64,000 bases of DNA. It comes from Stenotrophomonas lactitubi. GTDB taxonomy: Bacteria > Pseudomonadota > Gammaproteobacteria > Xanthomonadales > Xanthomonadaceae. A program made the position numbers and the translations under genes. This document shows positions 7,419-15,850 of this stretch, one piece after another. The stretch covers positions 163,175 to 227,174 of the forward strand of contig NZ_PHQX01000003.1 of the NCBI RefSeq assembly GCF_002803515.1, in the 5' to 3' direction. Position 1 is the stretch's first letter; each line of letters opens with the position of its first letter. The notes below the pieces were generated by a model, which was not told where the DNA came from, did no database searches, and was given only the letters and a program-made list of their open reading frames with translations.

Positions 7419-8912
7419 TCAGCGCGCCACCAGCTCCCGCGCGATCGCACCCAACCGTTCCACCGCACCGATGAAGCGCGCGTCCAGGGTCTGGCAACAC
7501 GACAACCGCAGGCAATGCCGGTACCGCGCGCCACGCGAATACACCTGGCCCGGCATGAACACGATGTCCTCTGCCAGTGCGCGCTCGAACAGTTCACGGG
7601 TGTCCACGCCCGGCAGCTCCAGCCACAACAGGAATCCTCCCTGCGGCTCGGTGGCGCAGGTGCCGGCCGGGAAATGTTCGGCGACCAGTTGCCGCAGGCG
7701 ACCGACCTGCTCGCGGTACAACCGGCGCATGCGATGCAGGTGGTGCTCGTAGCTGCCTGCTTCCAGGTAAGCGGCCACCGCATCACCGAGCAGCTGCGGT
7801 TCGCCGCCGGTGGACTGGAATTTGAGCAGCGCGATGCGCTCGGCGAAGCGTCCGCCATCAAGCCAGCCGATCCGGTAGTCCGGTGCCAGCGTCTTCGAAA
7901 AGCCACCGACCACCATCACCCAACCATCGCGGTCGAACGCCTTCAGCAAGGGCGCCGGCGGCTCGCAGAACTGCAGTTCGGCGTACACCGCATCTTCGAT
8001 CAGCGGCAGCTGGCGTGCGTTGACCAGCTCGGCCAAGCGTTGCTTGTCGGCGATCGGCATCGTACAGCCCAGAGGGTTGTGTACGGTCGGCATCACCACC
8101 AGCGCCGCCAGCGGTGTGTGCTCCAGCAGTGCTTCCAGCGCATCCACGTCCAGGCCGCGCTGCGGATGGGTGGGCAGTTCGATCGGCTGCAGGCCGAGGG
8201 TGGTCAGCAAGGGGTACAGGTTGAAGTACGAGGGCGCCTCGATGCCGACGGCATCACCGGCCTGGGTGACCGCGCGCAGGGCCAGCTGCAGTGCCTCCAT
8301 CGCGCCATGGGTCAGCAGCAGGCGCTCGGCATGGGTATGCAGGCCCAGCCGGGGCCCACGCCGCACGATCTGCGCCAGCAGGCGTTGCGAACCGTTGGGG
8401 CGCGCATAGGTCTCCACGGTCTGCTGGCCATGGCGCAGCACCTGCGCGGTGTGCCGGGCCAGCTGCGCGCCCGGGTAGAACTGTCGTCCGCGCGGGCCGG
8501 CAAAGGCCAGGTCGACCACGCCGGGGCGGCGCTGTGCTTCCAGCACGCGGGCCATCAGCACCTGCTGCAGCGGTGCAGTGGGTGCTGACGGTGTATCGCG
8601 CAGCGAACGTTGCGGTGCCGACAGTCGCGGCGCGACTTCGAAGCCGGCCTTCGGCCGCGGAATGACCAGTCCGGCGTCCTCCAGCTGGCGATAGGCCGCA
8701 ATCACGGTGTTCAGGCTGAGCTGGCGCTGCGAAGCCATCTGCCGCAGCGACGGCAACCGGCTGCCGACCGGCAGGCGTCCGCCGTGGATGGCTTCAGCCA
8801 GCTCGTCCGACAGCCGCTGGTAGCGGGGCGGGATCATCGTGGTGGTGTCTTCTGTATCCATCGACTCGACCCGCATCTGGCTCTGTACCCATGATGCCGA
8901 CGAGCCTAGCAT
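7419..8912 (-). CDS. MocR-type GntR regulator with aminotransferase domain
   Basis: Up to 497 residues. A GntR winged helix lies at about residues 27-95 (RYQRLSDELAEAIHGGRLPV, LPSLRQMASQRQLSLNTVIA), followed by a fold-type I PLP aminotransferase domain with NPLGCTMP, the VYAEL aspartate/tyrosine region and the PLP-lysine motif GGFSKTLAPDYRIGWL. This two-part architecture defines MocR/PdxR-like regulators, which often sense PLP or an amine. Starts at 8912, 8876, 8861 or 8837 are possible; the last two (MDTEDTTT or MIPPRYQ) lie nearest the DNA-binding domain. No amine or vitamin pathway gene adjoins it, so its target is unknown. Confidence 0.88.
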   Translation of the reverse strand: MLGSSASWVQSQMRVESMDTEDTTTMIPPRYQRLSDELAEAIHGGRLPVGSRLPSLRQMASQRQLSLNTVIAAYRQLEDAGLVIPRPKAGFEVAPRLSAPQRSLRDTPSAPTAPLQQVLMARVLEAQRRPGVVDLAFAGPRGRQFYPGAQLARHTAQVLRHGQQTVETYARPNGSQRLLAQIVRRGPRLGLHTHAERLLLTHGAMEALQLALRAVTQAGDAVGIEAPSYFNLYPLLTTLGLQPIELPTHPQRGLDVDALEALLEHTPLAALVVMPTVHNPLGCTMPIADKQRLAELVNARQLPLIEDAVYAELQFCEPPAPLLKAFDRDGWVMVVGGFSKTLAPDYRIGWLDGGRFAERIALLKFQSTGGEPQLLGDAVAAYLEAGSYEHHLHRMRRLYREQVGRLRQLVAEHFPAGTCATEPQGGFLLWLELPGVDTRELFERALAEDIVFMPGQVYSRGARYRHCLRLSCCQTLDARFIGAVERLGAIARELVAR

Positions 8913-8960
8913 GTCGGTGTCGGCCGGGCCTGATCGGGGCCGGGTCGATACTTCCCAAGC

Positions 8961-8990
8961 GCACGGCCCTGTGGCCGTGCGTCTTTTTTT
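8961..8990 (+). terminator. Strong terminator with no rightward gene before it
   Basis: The stem GCACGGCC/GGCCGTGC (8961-8968 and 8973-8980) with loop CTGT is followed by a seven-T run at 8984-8990. It points rightward, yet the genes on both sides are leftward. It may end an unrecognised short rightward transcript starting near 8900. Confidence 0.8.
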
Positions 8991-8997
8991 GTTGTGT

Positions 8998-9062
8998 GTA
9001 GAGCCGAGCCCATGCTCGGCTGCTGTTGGCGGAAGAGCAGCCGAGCATGGGCTCGGCTCTAC
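8998..9062. repeat. SMAG-type REP pair forming one long palindrome
   Basis: GTAGAGCCGAGCCCATGCTC at 8998 and its exact inverse ending at 9062 enclose a short non-paired centre, giving a near-perfect stem of about 26 base pairs between msrA and the terminator at 8961. Confidence 0.85.
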
Positions 9063-9074
9063 AGAAGAGGGGTG

Positions 9075-9812
9075 TCACCGCATCGGCACCAGCGCCGGAT
9101 CGCGGCGGTACAACGCCGGGAACTGCTTGCCCAGCGCGGCCAGCTTGGGCGCGTCGTAGTAGCGGATGTACGCGGCCTGCGGGTAGTTGCTCATGTAGTT
9201 CTGGTGGTAGCTCTCGGCCGGGTAGAAGCGCTGGCCACTGCCCACCTGGGTAACGATCGGCGCACGGTAGCTGCCCGCCTGGCCGAGCTGGCCGATGTAG
9301 GCGCGGCTTGCTGCCAGCTGGCGCGTGTCATCGACGAAGATCGCCGAGCGGTACTGGCTGCCGTGATCGGGCCCCTGCCGGTTGAGCTGGGTCGGGTCGT
9401 GCACCACCGAGAAGAACACCTGCATCAGCTGCCCATAGCTGACCTGGCGCGGGTCGTAGTCCACCTTCACCGCTTCGGCGTGGCCGGTGCGGCCACCGCT
9501 GACGCGCTCATAGCGGGCGTCGGTGGCACTGCCACCGATGTAACCGGACACCGCGTTGCTCACGCCTTTGACGTGCTGGAACACGCCCTGCACGCCCCAG
9601 AAACACCCACCGGCAAAGACCACGCTGGCATGGCTGGCGTCATCGCGGAAGGCCGCATCGCCGCTGGGCGCAGGCAACGCCTGCACCTGCGCCGTGGGCT
9701 CGGCTGCTGCGGCCACCGCGCCGTGGTCCACCAGCAGCACACCCGCGACCAGCGCGGTGGCAACCAGGCCGGCGACGCCGGCGGCAATGCCCTGTTCGAA
9801 GGAGAGTTTCAT
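9075..9812 (-). CDS. msrA: Peptide methionine-(S)-sulfoxide reductase, membrane-anchored
   Basis: 245 residues from the second ATG of an ATGATG pair, which is best spaced from CGGGAG; an in-frame TTG at 9830 and the first ATG at 9815 are alternatives. A hydrophobic N-terminal segment (about residues 10-30) targets it to the membrane or periplasm. The catalytic GGCFWG motif is at residues 68-73 with Cys70 as nucleophile, followed by [15 protein letters not shown] and [12 protein letters not shown]. It repairs the S epimer of methionine sulfoxide in exported proteins. It is the third gene of msrB-dipZ-msrA; DipZ ends 14 bases upstream and probably supplies electrons. Confidence 0.93.
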   Translation of the reverse strand: MKLSFEQGIAAGVAGLVATALVAGVLLVDHGAVAAAAEPTAQVQALPAPSGDAAFRDDASHASVVFAGGCFWGVQGVFQHVKGVSNAVSGYIGGSATDARYERVSGGRTGHAEAVKVDYDPRQVSYGQLMQVFFSVVHDPTQLNRQGPDHGSQYRSAIFVDDTRQLAASRAYIGQLGQAGSYRAPIVTQVGSGQRFYPAESYHQNYMSNYPQAAYIRYYDAPKLAALGKQFPALYRRDPALVPMR

Positions 9813-9826
9813 CATGTGCTCCCGGT

Positions 9827-11596
9827 TCAACCGAAGGTGAAGGCGTAGGCCTGCACGCCTGCGTCGAGGAATTCGATCTCGAAACGATGCGGGCCGATCG
9901 TGCCGCGCTGGCGGATCAGCTGGTACAGGCGGTGCTCGTTGACGGTGCCGGTGCCATCGGTCGCCACGTCGGCGCCGGCATCGGCCGCTGGCAGTGGCTT
10001 ACCATCAAGCAGCACGCGGAAGCGCACCGGCGTTCCGTCCTCGCCCGGTGCCAGCACCAGATGCAGGTCGCGGGCATGGAACTGGAAGGCGATGCGGCCG
10101 CCGGCCTGCTGCAGCTGTGCCGCTTCATCGTCGACCCGCCACTGTCCGGACAGGCCCCATTGGTTCAGCGCCAGGGTGGACGGCAACGCGTAGCCGAAAG
10201 CTGCGTCGACGCGCTGCCCGCCCGGCGAGGCGAACTGCTCGGCACGTGCGTGGCCCAGGTAGGTTTCCGGCGAGCGCAGGTTGCCCATGTCGGCCTGCGT
10301 GGCTACGCCCTGCAGGTCGGCCGCAGCGGGGTCTGCAGGCGGTGGCAGGTCGGTCTGGCCGGCTTCCACCAGCAGACGACGGATCACCTGTTCGGAGTGC
10401 GCGTAGTTGCCCTCGCCGAACTGGTGACCGCGGATGTTGCCCTGCGCGTCGATGAAGTAGTGCGCCGGCCAGTAGCGGTTGTTGAACGCGCGCCAGATCG
10501 AATACTGGTTGTCGAGCGCGACCGGGTACTCGACCTTCAGCTGCTGCACGGCCTTCATCACGTTGCGCGGGTCGCGCTCGAACGCGAACTCCGGCGTATG
10601 CACGCCGACCACCACCAGGCCATGGTCGCGGTAACGCTGCGCCCACTCGTGCACGAATGGCATCGCGCGCAGGCAGTTGATGCAGGAGTAGGTCCAGAAA
10701 TCGATCAGCACCACCTTGCCGCGCAGCTGCTCGGCACTCAGCGGTGGGCTGTTGAGCCAGCCGGTGGCGCCGCTCAGCGAAGGCAGTGTGCCTTCCACCG
10801 GCAGCGGCGCGCCTGCCTGCCCGGCCGCCATCATCATCATCGGCGGTGCTGCTGCTGGTTGCGCGTCGGGCACGGCATCCAGCAGGCCCTGTTCGATGCG
10901 TGCGGTACTGACCGCGGACAGACGGGTCAGCAGGCCGGTGTCCCAGCCCAGGCCGATCGCCACTACCGCCAGCAGCGCGGCCACGCCCAGTACCCGACGC
11001 ACCACATTGCCCAGGCCGAGCCGGGCCTGCAGCGCCCGGAACACGCGGCCACCCACCCACACCGCCAGCGCCAGCGCGGTGACTGCGCCCAGCGCGTAGG
11101 CCAGCAGCAGCGAACTGGTGCCGACGCTGGCGCCGTTCAGGGCGGCGCCGGTCAGCACCAGGCCGAGAATCGGGCCTGCGCAGGGCGCCCACAGCAGGCC
11201 GGTGGCGATGCCGATCAGCAGCGAAGTCCTGGCGCCGCCACGGCCGGCCGCATCAGCGGCGTCGGCACGCGCGCTCAGGCGCGCACCGATGCGCTGGAAC
11301 GGCGCCAGCAGATGGTCGGCCAGTGTCGGCCACAGCAGCGCGATGGCGAACACGGCCATCAGCACCAGTGCCACCCAGCGGCCGATCTGGTTGGCCTGCG
11401 CCACCCACTGGCTGCCGACCGCGGCCAGGCTGGCAACCACGGTGAAGGTCAGCGCCATGCCCAGCAGCAGCGGCAGGGTGCTGCGCAGGAAAGGACGATC
11501 GGCGCGTGCGAACACGAACGGCAGCACCGGCAGGATGCACGGGCTGAGCAGGGTCAGCACGCCCCCGAGATAGGCAAGCAGCAACAGCAGCATCAT
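9827..11596 (-). CDS. dipZ: DipZ-type thiol-disulfide interchange protein
   Basis: 589 residues from an ATG overlapping the msrB stop by one base; a second ATG follows directly. The N-terminal 240 residues form the CcdA/DsbD-beta-like membrane domain with conserved cysteines (TLLSPCILPVLPFVF, LLWAPCAGPILG). Then comes a periplasmic thioredoxin/TlpA-like domain with CXXC in WTYSCINCLRAMPFVHEW, and a C-terminal beta-rich DipZ domain (SGQWRVDDEAAQL, EIEFLDAGVQAY). It carries cytoplasmic reducing power across the inner membrane. Sandwiched between msrB and msrA, its partners are most likely those two reductases rather than cytochrome c maturation. Confidence 0.9.
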   Translation of the reverse strand: MMLLLLLAYLGGVLTLLSPCILPVLPFVFARADRPFLRSTLPLLLGMALTFTVVASLAAVGSQWVAQANQIGRWVALVLMAVFAIALLWPTLADHLLAPFQRIGARLSARADAADAAGRGGARTSLLIGIATGLLWAPCAGPILGLVLTGAALNGASVGTSSLLLAYALGAVTALALAVWVGGRVFRALQARLGLGNVVRRVLGVAALLAVVAIGLGWDTGLLTRLSAVSTARIEQGLLDAVPDAQPAAAPPMMMMAAGQAGAPLPVEGTLPSLSGATGWLNSPPLSAEQLRGKVVLIDFWTYSCINCLRAMPFVHEWAQRYRDHGLVVVGVHTPEFAFERDPRNVMKAVQQLKVEYPVALDNQYSIWRAFNNRYWPAHYFIDAQGNIRGHQFGEGNYAHSEQVIRRLLVEAGQTDLPPPADPAAADLQGVATQADMGNLRSPETYLGHARAEQFASPGGQRVDAAFGYALPSTLALNQWGLSGQWRVDDEAAQLQQAGGRIAFQFHARDLHLVLAPGEDGTPVRFRVLLDGKPLPAADAGADVATDGTGTVNEHRLYQLIRQRGTIGPHRFEIEFLDAGVQAYAFTFG

Positions 11597-12171
11597 CACG
11601 CTCCCGAAGTAGGGGAAGAACCCAGCGGCACGCGCCAGTCGCCGGCGGCGTCCTGTTGTGCAGCCCCGGGAATGAACGCCATCGCGGCGCCGTTCATGCA
11701 GTAGCGCAGTCCGGTCGGGCGCGGGCCGTCGTTGAACACGTGGCCGAGGTGGCCGCCACAACGACGGCAATGTGCTTCCACCCGCAACATGCCGAAGGTG
11801 GTGTCACGGTCCTCGCCGATGGCGTTGTGCAGCGGCGCCCAGAAGCTGGGCCAGCCGGTGTGGCTCTCGAACTTGGTGGACGACGAGAACAGCGGCAACG
11901 CGCAGCCGGCGCAGGCGAACGTACCCTGCCGGTGTTCCTTGTTCAGCGGGCTGCTCCAGGGGTGTTCGGTGGCCTGCTGGCGCAGCACGGCATACTGCGC
12001 CGGGCTCAGCAGCCGGCGCCACTCGGCATCGCTGCGGGCCACCTCGAACTGTCGCGAAGGCCGTGCCTCGGCAGCGGCGGGGGCAGCGCGGCTGCACGCG
12101 CCCAGGCCCAGCAGGCCGGCGGCGGTGACAGCACCGCCCAGGCCCAGCAGATGGCGGCGGGTGAGGGACAT
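11596..12171 (-). CDS. msrB: Peptide methionine-(R)-sulfoxide reductase, exported lipoprotein
   Basis: 191 residues. The N-terminus has a twin arginine (TRRHLLGLGG) and a lipobox-like LGAC with Cys26, suggesting Tat export and lipid anchoring; most MsrB proteins are cytoplasmic. The MsrB domain follows: W-rich HTGWPSFWAPL, zinc cysteine pairs FACAGCALPL and CRRCGGHLGHVF, and the catalytic RYCMN. It reduces the R epimer of methionine sulfoxide in envelope proteins. First gene of msrB-dipZ-msrA, and divergent from a two-component system at 12316. Confidence 0.92.
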   Translation of the reverse strand: MSLTRRHLLGLGGAVTAAGLLGLGACSRAAPAAAEARPSRQFEVARSDAEWRRLLSPAQYAVLRQQATEHPWSSPLNKEHRQGTFACAGCALPLFSSSTKFESHTGWPSFWAPLHNAIGEDRDTTFGMLRVEAHCRRCGGHLGHVFNDGPRPTGLRYCMNGAAMAFIPGAAQQDAAGDWRVPLGSSPTSGA

Positions 12172-12224
12172 GGTGGACTCCGGGAAGGGGCGACGGGGTC
12201 ATGCTGCGCCCCCTCCGGTCAACG

Positions 12225-12256
12225 AATCCTCACGCAGGATTCAATTTTTCGTGAGG
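12225..12256. promoter_or_regulatory. Overlapping inverted repeats in the msrB / response regulator gap
   Basis: AATCCT-CACGC-AGGATT (12225-12241) overlaps a second repeat CCTCACG (12228-12234) and CGTGAGG (12250-12256). Both lie in the divergent gap between msrB and the response regulator and would suit an operator serving both. Binding is inferred only from symmetry and position. Confidence 0.4.
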
Positions 12257-12315
12257 TATCCACGCCGCTCCCGCGCCACAATGCGGGCAGCCTCCCCACT
12301 GGCCCGAACCTGCCG

Positions 12316-13035
12316 ATGTCCGCCAAACGTGTCCTGATCGTTGAAGACGATGCCCATATCGCCGACCTGCTGCGCATGCACCTGGGTGATGAGGGCTATG
12401 AAGTCGCGCACGCCGCCAGCGGCGATGCCGGCCTGCGCCTGATCGAACAGGAAGGCCCGTGGGATGCGCTGGTGCTGGACGTGATGCTGCCGGGCGTGGA
12501 TGGCCTGCAGGTCTGCCAGCGTGCACGCGCGATGGCGCGCTATGTGCCGATCATCATCATCAGTGCGCGCGGCAGCGAAACCCAGCGCATCGTCGGCCTG
12601 GAACTGGGCGCGGACGACTACCTGGCCAAGCCGTTCTCGATGGCGGAGCTGGTGGCACGCGTGCGTGCGCTGCTGCGCCGCGCCGAAGCCATGGCACAGA
12701 ACGCGCGCATCGATGCCGGGGCGATCGAACTTGGCGGGCTGCGCCTGGACCCGGTCGCGCGTACTGCCGCCGTCGATGGCAATGCACTGGAACTGACACC
12801 GCGTGAGTTCGAACTGCTGCTGTTCTTTGCCCGCCACCCGGACCAGGTGTTTGCGCGGATGGAACTGCTCAACCAGGTCTGGGGCTACCAGCACGATGGT
12901 TACGAGCACACGGTCAACACCCACATCAACCGCCTGCGCAGCAAGATCGAAACCGACCCGGGCAACCCACGGCGTCTGCTGACGGTATGGGGGCGCGGCT
13001 ACAAGCTGGTCGACCCGGCCGGGGCGGCAGCATGA
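12316..13035 (+). CDS. OmpR/PhoB-family response regulator
   Basis: 239 residues. The receiver domain has the acidic pair (VEDDAHIADL), the phosphoacceptor aspartate in LVLDVMLPGVDG, and the lysine in DDYLAKPFSM. The C-terminal winged helix reads LTPREFELLLFFARHPDQVF and then HTVNTHINRLRSKIE, ending in RRLLTVWGRGYKL. Its TGA overlaps the ATG of the sensor kinase (ATGA), so the pair is co-translated. The gene is divergent from msrB-dipZ-msrA, which suggests envelope redox stress as its sphere, as HprRS controls msrPQ in E. coli. That link is inference. Confidence 0.93.
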   Translation: MSAKRVLIVEDDAHIADLLRMHLGDEGYEVAHAASGDAGLRLIEQEGPWDALVLDVMLPGVDGLQVCQRARAMARYVPIIIISARGSETQRIVGLELGADDYLAKPFSMAELVARVRALLRRAEAMAQNARIDAGAIELGGLRLDPVARTAAVDGNALELTPREFELLLFFARHPDQVFARMELLNQVWGYQHDGYEHTVNTHINRLRSKIETDPGNPRRLLTVWGRGYKLVDPAGAAA

Positions 13036-14504
13036 TCAAGCCGAACCTGTGGCAGAAACTGGCGCTGGTGATGTCAGCGCTGATGCTGACGTGCTGCATG
13101 GCGCTGCTGGCCTGGCAGATGCGCACCAATACCCGGCATGAGCAGGAAGTGGTGCAGCGCCTGTCGCTGGGGCTGGCCGAGCACATTGCCCAGCGCAGTG
13201 AACTGATGGACACCAGCGGCATGCGCGATGCGGCGGTGCGCGCATTGTTCGGCCAGCTGATGGCGGTCAACCCCAGTGTCGAGGTGTACCTGCTGGACGA
13301 CCAGGGCCGCATCCTCGGCCACGATGCGCCCAGCGGCCACCTGATGCGCAGCCAGGTGGACGTGGCACCGCTGCGGCGCCTGTTGTCCGGCGCGGCGCTG
13401 CCGATCCTCGGTGACGATCCGCGCAGCACCGATGGTCGCAAGGTGTTCAGTGTCGCGCCGCTGGTGGTGCAGGGGCGCCAGGCCGGCTACGTGTACGTGG
13501 TGCTGGTGGGCGAACACCGGCAGATGCTGGCCGATGATCTGGCCGCCGGCAGTCAATGGCACACCACGCTGTGGTCGGTGCTGTTGATAGGCGGGCTGGG
13601 CCTGCTTGCCGGCCTGGTGGCCTTCTATTGGGTGACCCGACCGCTGCGCCAGGTCACCCGGCGCATACAGGCCTTCGACATCGACGCACCGACGCCGCTG
13701 CCCGCGCCGGTACCGCTGCGCGCGGGCGAGCGCGATGAACTGAAGATCCTCGAACATGCCCATGCACAGATGGCACAACGGCTGGGCGAACAGTGGCAGC
13801 AGCTGCGCCAGCAGGACCTGCAGCGCCGCGAACTGGTGGCCAACATCTCGCACGACCTGCGTACGCCGTTGTCCTCGCTGCACGGTTACCTGGAAACGCT
13901 GGCGCTGAAGGAAGCCACGCTGTCGCCGCAGGAGCGCCGTCGCTATCTCGGTATCGCGCTGGCGCAGAGCGCCAAGGTCGGCCGTCTTGCCCGCGCACTG
14001 TTCGAACTGGCGCGGCTGGAACACGGCGAAGTGCGGCTGGAGTGGGAAGTGTTCGCGCTGCCGGAACTGCTGCAGGACGTGCTGCAGAAATTCGAACTGG
14101 CCGCACAGGCACGCGGGCAGCGCCTGCATGCTGAGTTCCCGCCGGGCCTGCCGCTGGTACGCGCCGATCTTGGCCTTGTGGAGCGCGTGCTGACCAACCT
14201 GCTCGACAACGCGCTGCGGCATGCACCGGACGGTGGCCGCGTGCAGGTGCAGCTGTACGCACTGCCCGACAGTGTGCAGGTGGCGGTACAGGACGATGGC
14301 CCCGGGGTGCCGCCAGCGCTGCGTGGGCAGCTGTTCCAGGCGCCGGCGGCACTGGGGGCACGGCGTGGCGAAAACGGCGGGCTCGGCCTGCTGATCGTGC
14401 AGCGCATCGTGCAGCTGCACGGCCGCCGCATCGATCTGCGCGAAAGCGAGCAGGGTGCGCTGTTCGTGTTCGCCTTGCCACGCGCGGATGCGGAGACGAA
14501 CTAG
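13032..14504 (+). CDS. Sensor histidine kinase
   Basis: 490 residues. Two membrane helices (about residues 8-28 and 178-200) flank a periplasmic sensor domain that contains several methionines (ELMDTSGM, FGQLMAV, SGHLM). A HAMP linker (WVTRPLRQVTRRIQAFDID) leads to the H-box ANISHDLRTPLSSLHGYLET, then N-box LTNLLDNALRHAP and G-boxes DDGPGVP and GGLGLLIVQ. It phosphorylates the coupled response regulator. Exposed methionines are used as oxidation sensors by HprS of E. coli, so the same idea is worth testing here. Its stop TAG lies inside a palindromic CTAG shared with the convergent kinase. Confidence 0.93.
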   Translation: MIKPNLWQKLALVMSALMLTCCMALLAWQMRTNTRHEQEVVQRLSLGLAEHIAQRSELMDTSGMRDAAVRALFGQLMAVNPSVEVYLLDDQGRILGHDAPSGHLMRSQVDVAPLRRLLSGAALPILGDDPRSTDGRKVFSVAPLVVQGRQAGYVYVVLVGEHRQMLADDLAAGSQWHTTLWSVLLIGGLGLLAGLVAFYWVTRPLRQVTRRIQAFDIDAPTPLPAPVPLRAGERDELKILEHAHAQMAQRLGEQWQQLRQQDLQRRELVANISHDLRTPLSSLHGYLETLALKEATLSPQERRRYLGIALAQSAKVGRLARALFELARLEHGEVRLEWEVFALPELLQDVLQKFELAAQARGQRLHAEFPPGLPLVRADLGLVERVLTNLLDNALRHAPDGGRVQVQLYALPDSVQVAVQDDGPGVPPALRGQLFQAPAALGARRGENGGLGLLIVQRIVQLHGRRIDLRESEQGALFVFALPRADAETN

Positions 14505-15850
14505 ACGTCTTCTGCCGGTGGCGCGACACCGCTTTCCATCGGCAGCAGCAGCCGGATGCAGGCACCACCGAGCGCCGAATCAGCCACTTCCACGTGGCCG
14601 CGATGCTTGTCCGCCACCACCTGCACCAGCGCCAGCCCCAGCCCGAAACCCGGGCTGGCCTGGTCCAGCCGCACGTAGGGCTGCAATACCTGGCTGCGCA
14701 GTTCAACAGCGATGCCGGGGCCGTCGTCCTCCACCTGCAGGCACAGCCATCCCTCGTTGAGCGTGCTGACAATGCGGATCTGCCGACGCGCATAACGCAG
14801 CGCGTTGCCCAGCAGGTTGCGCAGCGCCAGTTCCAGCATGTGCCGGTTGACGTTGACCAGCCCTGCGGGTGACAGGTCCAGCTGCACCGGGATCGTCAGT
14901 GGTGCGAACTGGTCGACCACCCCGCGTACCAGTGCGGCCAGTTGCAGGCGCTGACGGGTGAGCTGATGGCAGCGCCCGAGTGCCGCATATTCAACGCCGG
15001 CGTCGGTCAGGTGCTGCAGCCGGTCCACATCGATGCGCAGCCCCGACAGTGCATCGCGCTGGGCATCATCCAGTCCGGTTTCTTCCAGGTCTGCAAGGCC
15101 GAAGCGCATCCGTGCCAGCGGCGTGCGTACTTCGTGCGCCACCGCCTGGGCCAGCACGCGCTGGCTTTCCAGCAGCAACTGCAGCTGTTCGGCCATGTGG
15201 TTGAACGCCTTGGCCAACGGGCGCACCAGCGCGGTACCGGCGCGCGGCGCACGGCTGTCGAGCTGACCATCGCGCATCCGTCGCGCGGTCTGCGCCAGTT
15301 GCGAGACATCCCGCCACAGCCGGTAGACCATCACATACATCGGCAGCGCCACCGCCACCATCAGGATCAGCAGGATGATGGCCACGCCGGAGGCTTCGCT
15401 GTCCTGCCAGCCTTCCTCGGGCAGGGCCTGGTCCAACGGTCCCAGGATCAGCGCACTGCTGCTGTTGCCGACGCGCTGCAGGCTGCGCATGCTGTCCAGC
15501 TCGATCTGCACGTGTCCGTTGAGCAAGCCCTTGCGCTGTTTCGCCGGCAGTATCGCGGCAGCCTCGGTCAGCGGCATCAGCTGCAGCGGATAGGCGAAAT
15601 CGCTGTCCAGCTGTTGTGCCAGGGCTGGCCACTGCGCCGGCGGCGTTTCGGCGAAGCGATGTTGCAGCATCGCATGTGGGCCGCGCATTTCCGCCTGCAG
15701 GCTGGCCTCGGTGCGATCTTCCAGCAGCGCATCCCAGGCCCACAACCCGGCGACGATCAGCAGAAGGTGGACGACGAGGAAGCCGATGCCGTAGCGCAGG
15801 AAGTGGAAGGCGTGGCCACGCATGGCCGAAGATGGGTGCTTCATCCCCAT
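14501..15850 (-). CDS. Sensor histidine kinase, RstB-like
   Basis: 449 residues from ATG 15850; the ATG at 15844, which overlaps the regulator stop as ATGA, may be the true start. Two membrane segments (about 17-38 and 155-178) bound a periplasmic domain, followed by HAMP, the H-box VAHEVRTPLARMRFGLADLE, N-box RNLLGNALRYARR, and G-boxes DDGPGIA and GFGLGLALV. The VAHEVRTPLARMRF form is characteristic of the RstB group. It pairs with the response regulator upstream. The gene is convergent with the other kinase and both end in the same CTAG, with no room for a terminator. Confidence 0.9.
   Translation of the reverse strand: MGMKHPSSAMRGHAFHFLRYGIGFLVVHLLLIVAGLWAWDALLEDRTEASLQAEMRGPHAMLQHRFAETPPAQWPALAQQLDSDFAYPLQLMPLTEAAAILPAKQRKGLLNGHVQIELDSMRSLQRVGNSSSALILGPLDQALPEEGWQDSEASGVAIILLILMVAVALPMYVMVYRLWRDVSQLAQTARRMRDGQLDSRAPRAGTALVRPLAKAFNHMAEQLQLLLESQRVLAQAVAHEVRTPLARMRFGLADLEETGLDDAQRDALSGLRIDVDRLQHLTDAGVEYAALGRCHQLTRQRLQLAALVRGVVDQFAPLTIPVQLDLSPAGLVNVNRHMLELALRNLLGNALRYARRQIRIVSTLNEGWLCLQVEDDGPGIAVELRSQVLQPYVRLDQASPGFGLGLALVQVVADKHRGHVEVADSALGGACIRLLLPMESGVAPPAEDV

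Noticed and set aside
9887..11704. A 605-codon plus-strand frame opposite dipZ
   Set aside because: Ends in histidine and glutamine runs generated by the complement of leucine/valine codons; antisense shadow of the CcdA-like membrane domain.
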